A DNA stretch of 64,000 bases from JAGXRK01 sp963714415 (GTDB lineage Bacteria > Bacteroidota > Ignavibacteria > Ignavibacteriales > Ignavibacteriaceae), in assembly GCA_963714415.1 (NCBI GenBank), contig CAVQOL010000003.1, positions 62,001-126,000 on the forward strand. Direction: 5' to 3'. Both the position numbers and the translations under genes were made by a program. Below are positions 18,659 to 28,963 of this stretch, in pieces; the stretch's first letter is position 1, and the number at the start of each line of letters is the position of its first letter. Under the pieces are notes generated by a model, which was not told the DNA's origin, searched no databases, and was given only the letters and a program-made list of their open reading frames with translations.

Positions 18659-19900
18659 CTATTCGGGCAGAACTGTATTTTTAGAAATTACTACAATGCC
18701 GGTTTCCGTAACTGTAAATTTTTTCTTATCGCCTTCAAGATCAAAACCAATTTCATAACCTTCGGGAATATTAACATTCTTATCAATTATAGCTCGTCTT
18801 ATTCTTGCGTGTCTGCCTATGTTACAACTATTAAAAATAATTGAATCAGTAATGTATGAAAAGCTGTTTACTCTTACGTTAGGACCAAGCACGGATCTTT
18901 CAACCAAACCTCCAGATACAACGCATCCGTCGCATATAAGAGAGTTTAGTGTTCTACCGACTCTTTCACCTTCGTGTGAAACTGTTTTGCCCGGAGGATA
19001 TTGATACGGATAAGTTCTTATTGGCCAATCGAGATCATACATATTGAATTCTGGAGATATACTTATCAAATCCATTGTCGCTGCATAATAGCTGTCTAAA
19101 GTTCCTATATCTCTCCAATACGGCTGAGTTTTTTTGTTTTCGTCTTCAAATTTATAAGCAGAAATTTTAGCGTTAGACTTCACCATATAAGGAATTACAT
19201 CCTGACCAAAATCGTGAGCCTTAATGCGTTTCGAATCCATTTCAAGTAACACTTCTCTGAGAACAGAAGCATTAAAAACATAAATTCCCATATTAACCAA
19301 AGAATAACCTTTCCTGTCGGGTATTTCCGGAGGATTCTCAGGTTTTTCAATAAACGATGTTACATTATACTTATCATCAACGCCGACAATTCCAAAACGA
19401 CGCGCACCATCTTTTGGAATTTCAATGCAGGAGATAGACAAATCTGCTTTGGTATCAAGATGATTTTGTAAAAATTTAAGATAATCCATTTTGTATATGT
19501 GGTCACCGCCGAGAATCAAAACCCATTTTGCTTTTTTATCAGATAATAAATTAAGATTCTGATAAATGGCATTAGCAGTTCCAAGATACCAATCGTTGTT
19601 TAATTTTCTTTGTGGTGGAACAGAATAAATGAACTCACCAAGTTCGGGATTGAAGATACTCCAGGCTTCGAACAAGTGCATGTTCAGTGAATCGGATTTA
19701 TATTGTGAAAAAACGTAGGTTCTTCTTAATCCTGAATTGAGACAATTGGAGAGTGTGAAATCAATTATTCGGTACTTTCCTCCGAAGGGAACAGAGGGTT
19801 TGCTTCTTACTTTTGTTAAAGGATGAAGTCTTTCTCCTTCACCTCCGGCAAGAATTACTGTAACTGTATCTCTTAATATTGAGGAACCGGGAATACTCAT
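18659..19900 (-). CDS. glgC: Glucose-1-phosphate adenylyltransferase
   Basis: A 413-residue ADP-glucose pyrophosphorylase that makes ADP-glucose for glycogen synthesis from glucose 1-phosphate and ATP. The nucleotide-binding start LAGGEGERLHPLT, SKPSVPFGGKYRIIDFTLSN, GGDHIYKMDY, FIEKP and the C-terminal left-handed helix region (GCVVSGG, VLGPNVRVN, IGRHARIRRAIID) are all present. Frame intact, normal length. Transcribed in the same direction as uvrC, 61 bases upstream of it. Confidence 0.95.
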   Translation of the reverse strand: MSIPGSSILRDTVTVILAGGEGERLHPLTKVRSKPSVPFGGKYRIIDFTLSNCLNSGLRRTYVFSQYKSDSLNMHLFEAWSIFNPELGEFIYSVPPQRKLNNDWYLGTANAIYQNLNLLSDKKAKWVLILGGDHIYKMDYLKFLQNHLDTKADLSISCIEIPKDGARRFGIVGVDDKYNVTSFIEKPENPPEIPDRKGYSLVNMGIYVFNASVLREVLLEMDSKRIKAHDFGQDVIPYMVKSNAKISAYKFEDENKKTQPYWRDIGTLDSYYAATMDLISISPEFNMYDLDWPIRTYPYQYPPGKTVSHEGERVGRTLNSLICDGCVVSGGLVERSVLGPNVRVNSFSYITDSIIFNSCNIGRHARIRRAIIDKNVNIPEGYEIGFDLEGDKKKFTVTETGIVVISKNTVLPE

Positions 19901-20049
19901 AACAACATCTTTTATTATTTTTATATAAAAATATATTGAATTAAAATTTGATTGGCAATCTCAGAACTGCTTAAATTGATTTTAGTTATAAAAATATTTA
20001 ACTGAATAAGTGTTAATATTCGATTATTTTCACCTAGAAAACTTATTAA

Positions 20050-21671
20050 ATGAAATATTTTATTTATTACGTATTATTTCTGCTCATTACCAGCAATAGT
20101 GCTTATAGTTTTAAGCCTAACAATTCGAAAAACCAGAACGATGATTATATCTCCGAAAATCAATTAAAGATTGATATACTGAGTTACGATTTATTTATCG
20201 ATTTAGATATAAAAGAAAAAACAATTACTGCTGAAATTTCTATTGTTGGGACTAATTCTTGATCGGACAATAAAATCTATAGATCTTAATTTTTATGATA
20301 AGCTGAAAATTTCTGAACTTAAACTGAATGGTATTCAAACAGACTTTACACAAAAAGGAACTTCATTCTCAATCAATTTTACTGAGTCAAATTGTCGATA
20401 CATTCAGTCTTTTCATTGCTTACAAAGGCAAACCAAAATCATTTGGTCCTTATGGATTTGTTTTTGGTGAAGTTAATAATCGCTCCCTGGTTTATACATT
20501 AAACCAGCCGAATTATGCTTATACATGGTTTCCATGCAACGATTTACCAAATGATAAAGCGATGCTTGAAATAAGAATCAGGAATACAAAAGAAAATATT
20601 TCTGTATCTAATGGAAAATTAGTGAATGTTGTTGAAGATGAAACTCATAAAACATACCATTGGAAGACATACTATCCAATTTCAACATACCTTATCGCTA
20701 TTTATTCAGCACCTTATGAATATTTTGATGACTATATAACTTTGACAGATGATACCTTGAAGATTGAATATTACGTAATGCCCGAGCATCTGGAAAATGC
20801 TAAAAAAGATTTTGCTGTTCACAATGATATGATAAGGTTTTATTCCGATACTTTTGGTGAATATCCATTCATCAAAGAAAAATATGGTGTTGCAGAATTT
20901 CTGTGGAACTTTGGTGCAATGGAACACCAAACAATTACTGGAATGGGCTATATCTTTGTAAACGGTAACAATTTTTTCCGTGATATATATGCTCACGAAT
21001 TATCTCATCAGTGGTGGGGGAATGCTGTCGGTTTAAAAAGCTGGAAAGATATTTGGCTTAATGAAGGTTTTGCATCATATTCAGAAGCACTTTACGACGA
21101 ATACAAATATGGTAAAGACGCCCTGCAATCATTTATGCACAGTAAGTTTAATGAAAATTTCTCAGGAAAACTTTATGCTCCCGATGATCTGTTTAGTACA
21201 ACAGTCTACGATAAAGGTGCGTGGGTCCTTCATATGTTAAGATTTGAAGTGGGAGATTCAATATTTTTTAACATTCTTAGAAATTACTACGACGAATTCA
21301 AATATGGCTCTGCTTCTATCTATGATTTTAAAGGTGTAAGTGAAACAACTTCACAAAAAGATCTCACAAAATTTTTCAATCAGTGGATTTTTGAAAGTGA
21401 TGATCAGATTAAAGCAGAGTATTCTTTTATTATATCAGAAATAGATGAAAAATATTCAATTGAAATAAGTATTGAGCAGGTTCAGGAAAGATATAAAGAA
21501 TTTCACTTCCCACTTGAATTAAAAATTGTTTTTGATGATAAAACTGACCAGGTTTTTAAATCCTATATTGACTTATCAAACAAAAAAATAAAATTTGAAT
21601 TCGTTAAAAAACCTGTTGATATAATTTTCGATCCTCATAATTGGCTTTTAGCAAGTTTCATAAAGAAATGA
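20050..21671 (+). CDS. Secreted M1-family aminopeptidase (two frame breaks)
   Basis: About 540 residues with an N-terminal signal peptide. The gluzincin zinc site is HELSHQWWGNAV with the third ligand in NEGFASYSEALYDE, and the substrate-binding exopeptidase motif reads GAMEH. These define the M1 family of zinc aminopeptidases. The frame changes near 20258 and 20387; in both cases dropping one base restores similarity (EIVDTFSLFIAYKG then FGPYGFVFGE). The C-terminal helical domain of larger M1 enzymes is absent, giving a short enzyme. No T9SS sorting domain. Confidence 0.9.
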
Positions 21672-21762
21672 ATGCAAATAAAATCAAGACTACACTAAAT
21701 TATTGTTATTTCTTTTATGATGCTGAATGCTTAATTTTTCCTATCAATAAAATCAGTTTAAT

Positions 21763-22489
21763 GTGAGCAAAACGTATCTATTCATATCCGATATTCATTT
21801 AGGACTTCAGTCAAAGGAAGAAGAGAAGGTCAAGGAAAGACTCCTTGTTAAATTTCTTTCTTTTGCTAAAGATAACTGCGACGAATTATTTATTGTTGGT
21901 GATCTTTTCGATTATTGGTTTGAATACAAAAAAGTGTACCAAAAGGGATTTTTCCGGACTCTTACTGCTTTGCAGGATATTACAGAAAATGGAGTAAAAC
22001 TGCATTATTTTATAGGAAATCACGACTTTTTGCACCGTAATTTTTTCACTGAAGATATTGGTGCAATTTTGTATCCTGATCCGTCTGAATTTGTATTAAA
22101 TGAAAGAAAATTTTTCTATCGGTCACGGTGACGGATTAGTTCAGAATGATGCAGGTTACAAAGTATTAAAAGCAATTTTAAGAAATAAATTTTTACAAAA
22201 AGCATATTCAATAATTCATCCCGATTTAGGAGTAGCTTTGGCTAGTGGTACAAGTAAATCCAGTCGTGGATACACTTCTGGTAAAGATTACGGTGAGGGC
22301 GACGGATTACTTGAAGCAGCGAAGAAAAAAATTGATGAAGGATTTGATTATGTGCTTTTCGGACATTTGCATAAAAGACTTTTTATTAATCATAATCAAG
22401 GTTCTTACATAAATCTCGGTTCATGGCTTGATAAACCTTGTTACGGGAAATTTTCAAATTCGAATTTTGATATAATGGATTGGACTTAA
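21763..22489 (+). CDS. LpxH-like UDP-2,3-diacylglucosamine hydrolase (one frame break)
   Basis: About 242 residues of the calcineurin-like family, LpxH branch, that removes UMP in lipid A synthesis. Motifs in order: SDIHLG, GDLFDYWFEY, GNHDF, GHGDGL and FGHLHK. The start is GTG 21763, the only reasonable codon ahead of KTYLFISDIHLG. A one-base extra near 22113 shifts the frame just before the GHGDGL motif. The stop TAA abuts the ATG of the penicillin-binding protein gene, so the two are probably co-transcribed. Confidence 0.85.
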
Positions 22490-24776
22490 ATGGCTAAAAA
22501 GAAATATTCTGATTCAGATTTTAACGAATACTTTAACAGCTTTTCCAAAAAGAATAAAGGCCGAAAAAAAAGGAAAAGCAGTAAAACACGCTGGACCGTT
22601 ATATCAATTATTTTTGGATTCTTCCTAGTACTTTTAATTTATATCATAAGTGGACTTCCATCACTTGAGGAACTGGAAAACCCGCGTCCAGTGTTAGCCA
22701 GTAAAGTATATTCTGCCGATGGAGAATTAATTGGTCAGTTTTTTATTGAGAACAGAATTGAAACATCACTGGACAGCCTTCCTCAACATTTGATTGATGC
22801 GCTTATTGCAACCGAAGACAGAAGATTTTATGATCATTGGGGTGTTGATGTACCAAGATTTTTCAAGGCAATGATAAAAAATGTTTTTACTTTGTCATTT
22901 GAAGGAGGGGGTGCAAGCACTATTACACAGCAGTTATCGAAAAATCTTTACAATCTTAAAAGCAGAAGAGAAAATAAACTTGATACTGCCGTAAGAAAAA
23001 TAAGAGAATGGATAACAGCCATTCAGATCGAAAAGAATTTTACCAAGAATGAAATTCTTGAGTTATATCTGAACGTTTCATATTTTGGAAAAAGTGCTTA
23101 CGGTATTGAATCTGCCTCACAGGTTTATTTCAGTAAAAAGGCTTCTGAACTTTCTCTTCCGGAATCAGCAGTATTTATAGCTTTACTAAAATCGCCGGAT
23201 GGATATGATCCGGTAAAAAGATATGATCAGGCAATCCAGCGTCGTAATATAGTAATGCATAATATGGTTGTAACAGATATTGCTTTCACGGTCAGATTAT
23301 GAGAAGCTAAAAACACAGCCAATAGTTTTGGGTTCAGAAAGAATAAGTGCAATGAGAACCGAAGCTCCGCATTTTATGGAATATGTGAGATTGCAAATGT
23401 CTGCAATGGCTGATAAATACGGATATGATCTATATCGCGAAGGGTTAAATATTTATACCACTCTCGATATGAGTATGCAAAGAATTGCAAATCGTTCTGC
23501 TGAAAAACATCTGAAAGAATACCAGGAGCTATTTAACAAGAATTGGAATTGGAATAGAAACAAAAGTCTGCTTACAAATCTCATTGATCGTGCAATAAAA
23601 GATTTGCCTCAATATATCTCTGCTGATAAAAGTGAAAGAAGCGCTATTTACAATCGCTTTAAATATGATAATGACTTTATAGATTCTGTTAAAGCTGCTG
23701 CGACAGCAATCGAAGTGGGATTTGTTGTTGTCGATCCTAAAACTGGAAATATCAAAGCTCTCGTTGGTGGACGTAATATGGAGTTTGGACGAGGATTGAA
23801 TCATGTTACAGGTATTAAACGTCAGCCCGGTTCAGCGTTCAAACCTTTTGTATATACTGTTGCAATAGAGAACGGACTTTTTCCTGCATACACTGTTCTT
23901 AATCAAAGATTTGACTATAAGGGCTGGTCTCCATCAAATGCTGATGATGAATACAGCGGATATGAAACTTTAAGATGGGGCTTATCACAATCTATAAATG
24001 TAATTGCCGGAAGATTAACTATTGGCGAAATGGCACCTCCTAATCAAGTTGTAAAACTTGCTTCAAGAATGGGAATAAATTCTAAATTAGATTCATATCC
24101 TGCCATTGCTCTCGGTACTGTGGAATTAACTCCTTTAGAAATAACTTCTGCCTTAGGAACATTCCCCAACAAAGGAGTTCATGTAAATCCGATTTCTATA
24201 TTGAAAATCGAAGATCGTAATGGAGTTATGATCGATGAGTTTGTACCCGAATATGTGCAGGCATTAAATCCGCAAACAGCATCTATTATGGTTGATATGA
24301 TGCAGGATGTTGTGAATTCCGGAACCGGCGCAGGAGTTAGAAGATATTTCCAATTTCCGGCAGCAGGAAAAACCGGAACAACACAAAAATTTTCTGATGC
24401 GTGGTTTGTAGGCTTTACTCCCGATCTTGTTGCAGGTGTTTGGGTCGGATTTGATGATCATCGTGTTAAGTTTACCAATTGGTATGGTCAGGGAGCAAAA
24501 GCTGCATTGCCGATCTGGGCGATGTTTATGCAAGGTGCTTACAAAGAATTAAATCTTCCTCTCTCTTACTTTGAATTAGCTGATGGTGTTGAGAGAGTTG
24601 AGTTTTGTAAAGAAACTATGGATTTAGGTGATTCCCGTATTGCTACTGAGAATTGTCCGGAGGTGGTTATTGAAATTATAGATAAAAATAAAATGCCTCC
24701 CGAATGTGAATTACATACTGGTGGAAGAAGAAGCAGAATAATTAATGAAAATCAACGGGGTGACTCAAGGTGGTAA
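22490..24776 (+). CDS. Penicillin-binding protein 1A, bifunctional (one frame break)
   Basis: A class A penicillin-binding protein of about 762 residues that polymerises and cross-links peptidoglycan. A short basic cytoplasmic tail precedes one membrane segment (residues 36-58). The GT51 domain shows ATEDRRFYDHWGVD and GGGASTITQQLSKNL; the transpeptidase shows SAFK, SQSIN and KTGTTQ. The frame breaks near 23284, and dropping one base gives TDIASRSDYEKL. Starts directly after the LpxH-like stop. Confidence 0.93.
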
Positions 24777-24953
24777 TTCTATAATTAGGAATTACGAATG
24801 GATTTAGAAATATTTTCTTTTAGAAGTTTAAGTTTGATCAGCGTATAAAGCTTACTGTCATAATTCAAAGTGTTCTGTGAAATGTTTAATTTCACAGAAC
24901 AGAATTAACAAAGATAATTTCTTAATTGTCAATTTTTAATTCTTAATTGATTT

Positions 24954-25037
24954 GCCCGGATGGTGGAATCGGTAGACACGCTAGCTTCAGGAGCTAGTGC
25001 CGGTGACGGTGTGCAGGTTCGAATCCTGTTCCGGGTA
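24954..25037 (+). tRNA. tRNA-Leu (anticodon CAG)
   Basis: An 84-base cloverleaf with long variable arm. Acceptor arms GCCCGGA and TCCGGGT pair with A as discriminator. Anticodon stem CTAGC/GCTAG encloses TTCAGGA, giving anticodon CAG. T-arm GCAGG-TTCGAAT-CCTGT. CCA is not encoded. Stands alone between the penicillin-binding protein gene and the FG-GAP gene. Confidence 0.95.
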
Positions 25038-25263
25038 CATTCATTTCACTCCAGAACGCTCAACTAAAAAATAAGTAGAACTGCGTTTCATTTTTACTAA
25101 GCACAAAATCTAATCTTCCAACAATTTTGTGGATGGAATTACTGTAAATCTGATTCACATTCTATGTTTTTTATAACGTTTGCTTTAAGGTGTAGGTTCA
25201 ATAATCTTTATTTATAATTGTATTAGAATGTTAAATTTTTTTTTGGAGTCTGACTTGAGATAC

Positions 25264-27288
25264 ATGATCTTCATTTTTTTATTCTTGACTAATTTTAATT
25301 CTTATGCTCAAAACTGGTTAAAAGTAGATTCGGTTTTTACTGTTTCCGGTGTTACTGTTAAAAGTTTCTCCGCTCCGGTTTTCGGTGATATGAACAACGA
25401 TGGAACTCTCGATCTTTTTCTTGGAAACATAACCGATATAACGGATTTTTTCTGGAATAATTCTACTGATTTCCCTTCAACTTTTTCCAAAGATACTTCT
25501 TTATTATGGAATATCTATTCCGGAGGACAGATAAACACCAATTCGGATTATCCTGCATTGGTCGATATAGATAACGACGGTGATCTTGATCTAGTTATTG
25601 GCGGATATTACGGATTACTTTATTATGAAAATGTCGGCAATACAACTATGCCCGAATTTGTTAAGAATGATACTGTATTTACGAATGTAAACTCACAGAT
25701 TGGCGGTGATCCAAAACCTGCTTTTGCTGATCTTGATGGGGATGGAGATTATGACTTGCTGGTTGGAATCGGTGAATCATTTGTAGCCGGTCCAGAACCG
25801 GGATTAACATTAGGATTCAGAAATAACGGATCGGTAACTCATCCGCAGTTTGAATTAGATAATACTTTGGTGACAGCAATTCCTGATGTCGGATTAAATT
25901 CATATCCATCTTTAGCCGATCTAGATAATGATGAAGATTATGATCTACTTATTGGCAGAGATGGCGCCGCATTGTATTATTATAAAAATACAGGGACAAA
26001 ATTTGGTCAAGTTTGGACTCGTGAATACACAACTTTTGCCTCTGTTGAAACTCAAAGTTATTGGAAGAATCCAACTTTTACCGATCTTGATTATGATGGT
26101 GATCCAGATTTGATCTATGGTACTTCTTCTGGTCTGATGTACGTTTACAGAAATAATGGAACAGCAACCAATCCTTTGTTTCAATTATATCCGGATTACT
26201 TTAAAGTTGTTAAACTAAATGGAAACGGTGCTTCAGTTTCATTTGCAGATTTTGACGGCGATGGTGACTACGATATGTTAAGTGGAATGTGGGATGGCAA
26301 ATTTTATTACTTAAGAAATGATGGAACAGATCAAAAACCTGTTTTTAATATTGTCAGTACAGCATTCTCAAATTTAACTGTTAGTTCATATAGTTCACCC
26401 GTATTTATTGATATTGATAGTGATTTCGATTTTGATATTGTTTCAGGTGCTCTTAACGGACAAATATTTTGTTTCATTAACAACAATGGAACATTCACAG
26501 CAGATAGTTCCATATTTGGATTTATCGATGTTGGCTGGTCAAGCATTCCAACTTTTGCTGATATGGATGGAGATGGTGATCTGGATTTATTAGTAGGGGC
26601 AGAAACAGGAACTGATTACCGATATTATGAAAACGATGGCAATAATATTTTTTCAATAAACAATTCTTTCTTTGCAGGAATATCTTTCCCAAATTACAGC
26701 CGACCCACTCTTGCTGACATTGATAATGATGGAGATTTTGATCTAATGATCGGTAGAAGCAGTGGAGTAGTTAATTATTTTAGAAATGATGGTAATGAAA
26801 CAACTGCAGTTTGGGTTAGAGATGATTCTCAATTTGCAGAAGTAAAAGTTAAACAAAATGCTCATACTGGTTTCGCTGATCTGGATAGAGATGGAAGAAG
26901 GGATTTAGTTGTTGGGGAATATGACGGCAATTTTACTTTTTATAAAAACTTATTTGCTCCGGTTACTTCTATCAAAAATGAAGATGATTTAATAGTAAAT
27001 AATTTTCAGTTATTTCAGAACTATCCTAATCCGTTTAATCCAGTCACGAAGATACGATTTACCGTTCCGCAAGACGAAAGACGAGAGACGAGAAATGTAA
27101 TCTTAAGAGTTTACGATGTTCTCGGTAATGAAGTCGCAACTCTTGTTAATGAAGAATTACAGTCCGGAGGGTATGAGATTGAATTCAATACATCAACCAT
27201 CAAACATTATCCGTCTTCCGGTGTTTATTTCTATCAGCTTAAAGCCGGAACCTATTTGCAGACAAGAAAGATGATTCTTTTAAGATAG
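25264..27288 (+). CDS. T9SS-secreted FG-GAP/VCBS repeat protein
   Basis: About 674 residues from ATG 25264, chosen because MIFIFLFLTNFNSYAQ is a clean signal peptide; an upstream ATG at 25228 would add 12 hydrophilic residues. The body is eight to ten repeats of the type FADLDGDGDYDLLVG, the calcium-binding DxDxDG pattern of FG-GAP/VCBS beta-propellers. The last 90 residues are a type A T9SS sorting domain (NYPNPFNPVTKIRF to RKMILLR), so it is probably exported to the surface. In that domain a run of charged residues, DERRETR, is encoded by three heptamers (27072-27092). Function unknown; surface adhesion or binding is inference. Confidence 0.85.
   Translation: MIFIFLFLTNFNSYAQNWLKVDSVFTVSGVTVKSFSAPVFGDMNNDGTLDLFLGNITDITDFFWNNSTDFPSTFSKDTSLLWNIYSGGQINTNSDYPALVDIDNDGDLDLVIGGYYGLLYYENVGNTTMPEFVKNDTVFTNVNSQIGGDPKPAFADLDGDGDYDLLVGIGESFVAGPEPGLTLGFRNNGSVTHPQFELDNTLVTAIPDVGLNSYPSLADLDNDEDYDLLIGRDGAALYYYKNTGTKFGQVWTREYTTFASVETQSYWKNPTFTDLDYDGDPDLIYGTSSGLMYVYRNNGTATNPLFQLYPDYFKVVKLNGNGASVSFADFDGDGDYDMLSGMWDGKFYYLRNDGTDQKPVFNIVSTAFSNLTVSSYSSPVFIDIDSDFDFDIVSGALNGQIFCFINNNGTFTADSSIFGFIDVGWSSIPTFADMDGDGDLDLLVGAETGTDYRYYENDGNNIFSINNSFFAGISFPNYSRPTLADIDNDGDFDLMIGRSSGVVNYFRNDGNETTAVWVRDDSQFAEVKVKQNAHTGFADLDRDGRRDLVVGEYDGNFTFYKNLFAPVTSIKNEDDLIVNNFQLFQNYPNPFNPVTKIRFTVPQDERRETRNVILRVYDVLGNEVATLVNEELQSGGYEIEFNTSTIKHYPSSGVYFYQLKAGTYLQTRKMILLR
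27072..27092 (+). repeat. Three in-frame heptamers inside the T9SS sorting domain
   Basis: AGACGAA, AGACGAG, AGACGAG in tandem. The 21 bases keep the frame and encode a charged heptapeptide between two beta strands of the sorting domain, where the other sorting domains of the window have only two to four residues. Confidence 0.7.
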
Positions 27289-27540
27289 CAAAGAAAAATC
27301 AACACACATTATTCCTGTAGTAAATTTTTTCGTATTGTTTCCCTTTGAGCAAAAATTTTCACTATCAAATTCTTGCCATTGAGCAACTATTCTCATTTTT
27401 AATTTGAATTCATTTATTTTCTCAAAACCAAGAGAGTAATATTTCAGGTATTTAATATAATGCCTGTTAAATGCGGAAAATTGTGGCATATATATTGAAA
27501 TTTTCACTGAGTATAAATTACTTCCATTCAGAGAGAGAAA

Positions 27541-28917
27541 ATGAAAAAGCTATTATCTTTCTTACTCGTCATATCCGTATTGTTTATAATCGGTTGTTCA
27601 AAAGAAGAAGAACAACCAATCATACCCGAATCAAATCTTGATAAAGCATCTTGTATCGGGTGTCATACTGATTACAATCTTCTAAAAACTGTTTACACTC
27701 CTGATCCGGTTGATGATACTGGCGGAGGATGCGGTGGAGAAACTCCGCATATAGAACCTTACGACAGAGTTTATATGGGTGGAACTGATTATGAAGAGTT
27801 TAAAAATGATATTCACGGAAAATTACCCTGCGTTACCTGCCACAAGGGAGTTGATAATACATCAGATAAAAATGTTGCTCACTCAGGTGATTTTATAAAA
27901 AAGCCCTCAGCCAATTCTACAGAAGCATGCGGCAGTTGTCATCCTAACTTAGTTAACAAAGCAAAAAACAGTATTCATGAGCAGGGTTGGGGTCAGAAAA
28001 GCATGGTAACTCTGAGGTCCGGTTTGGGTGATGTTCCCGATGCTTTCGATTTACTAAGCGATTTGATGAAAGAAGGATATAATAAGAACTGTGCAAAATG
28101 CCACGCTTCCTGCGGTGATTGCCATGTATTACGACCAAAAGCTGGCGGAGGGGGATTATATCGTGCCCATAAATTTGTTAAAACTCCGGATATGGTTGAT
28201 CATTGTACTACGTGCCATGTTAGCAGGGGAGGGCACGCTTATTTTGGAGTTGCTGTTGGTACTGTTCCCGATGTTCACCTCACAGAGAGAGGTTTTACTT
28301 GTATGAGTTGCCATACTCAGAACGAAATTCATGGTGACGGAAATATTTATGATCAAAGATATAAAGTAGCAGAATTACCAAAATGTGTGAATTGTCATTC
28401 CGACGTTACTAGTTCCAACATTTTCCATAATGCTCATATGAATACTTTCAGTTGTCATACCTGTCATTCTCAAGACTATAACAATTGTGGAAGCTGTCAT
28501 ATTGGTGGTGAGGGAGCAAGAATTCCTGCTTATCAAGGTTACAAGATTGGTATGAATCCGATTTCCGATACAAAACCTGGATTCAAATTCACTTTGCTAA
28601 GAAGATCACTTATGGCGCCGGACAGCTGGATGGAATATGGCGTACCAATTTTAGCTAATTTTGATGTGAGACCCACTTACAAATACACAACTCCTCACAA
28701 CATAATTAAAGTAACTTCTCGTACAGGATATAAGGATTCCATAGGAAACTGGGTTGCTTATCCGCGATTAAGTTGTAAAGATGGATGTCATATTATTAAG
28801 AATCAAAATTATAAAAATAAAGAACTATACCTTTTTGAATCAGATTTAATAGAAGACTGGGAAAAGTCAGCTAATGTTAACATAATAGTTGATGGGAAGC
28901 TCCCAGCCAATTGGTGA
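27541..28917 (+). CDS. Decaheme c-type cytochrome lipoprotein
   Basis: A 458-residue protein with a lipoprotein signal (IIGCSKEEE, lipid Cys near residue 19). Ten CXXCH haem c motifs appear in order: CIGCH, CVTCH, CGSCH, CAKCH, CGDCH, CTTCH, CMSCH, CVNCH, CHTCH and CGSCH. An additional CKDGCH near the C-terminus has a three-residue spacer. It is likely a membrane-anchored electron carrier facing the periplasm or exterior. A tandem-rhodanese lipoprotein gene begins 46 bases downstream, probably in one operon. Redox partner and electron acceptor are not visible. Frame intact. Confidence 0.92.
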   Translation: MKKLLSFLLVISVLFIIGCSKEEEQPIIPESNLDKASCIGCHTDYNLLKTVYTPDPVDDTGGGCGGETPHIEPYDRVYMGGTDYEEFKNDIHGKLPCVTCHKGVDNTSDKNVAHSGDFIKKPSANSTEACGSCHPNLVNKAKNSIHEQGWGQKSMVTLRSGLGDVPDAFDLLSDLMKEGYNKNCAKCHASCGDCHVLRPKAGGGGLYRAHKFVKTPDMVDHCTTCHVSRGGHAYFGVAVGTVPDVHLTERGFTCMSCHTQNEIHGDGNIYDQRYKVAELPKCVNCHSDVTSSNIFHNAHMNTFSCHTCHSQDYNNCGSCHIGGEGARIPAYQGYKIGMNPISDTKPGFKFTLLRRSLMAPDSWMEYGVPILANFDVRPTYKYTTPHNIIKVTSRTGYKDSIGNWVAYPRLSCKDGCHIIKNQNYKNKELYLFESDLIEDWEKSANVNIIVDGKLPANW

Positions 28918-28963
28918 GTTATATAGAAATCAATCAACCACAAATCACAAAAGGAAAGACAAA

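Noticed and set aside
25264..27288. FG-GAP repeats read as integrin-like adhesion
   Set aside because: The repeats show a calcium-binding propeller only; adhesion cannot be concluded.
27280..27507. Minus-strand open frame of 75 codons between the FG-GAP and cytochrome genes
   Set aside because: Overlaps the end of a solid gene, no signal or motif, composition typical of AT-rich intergenic DNA.
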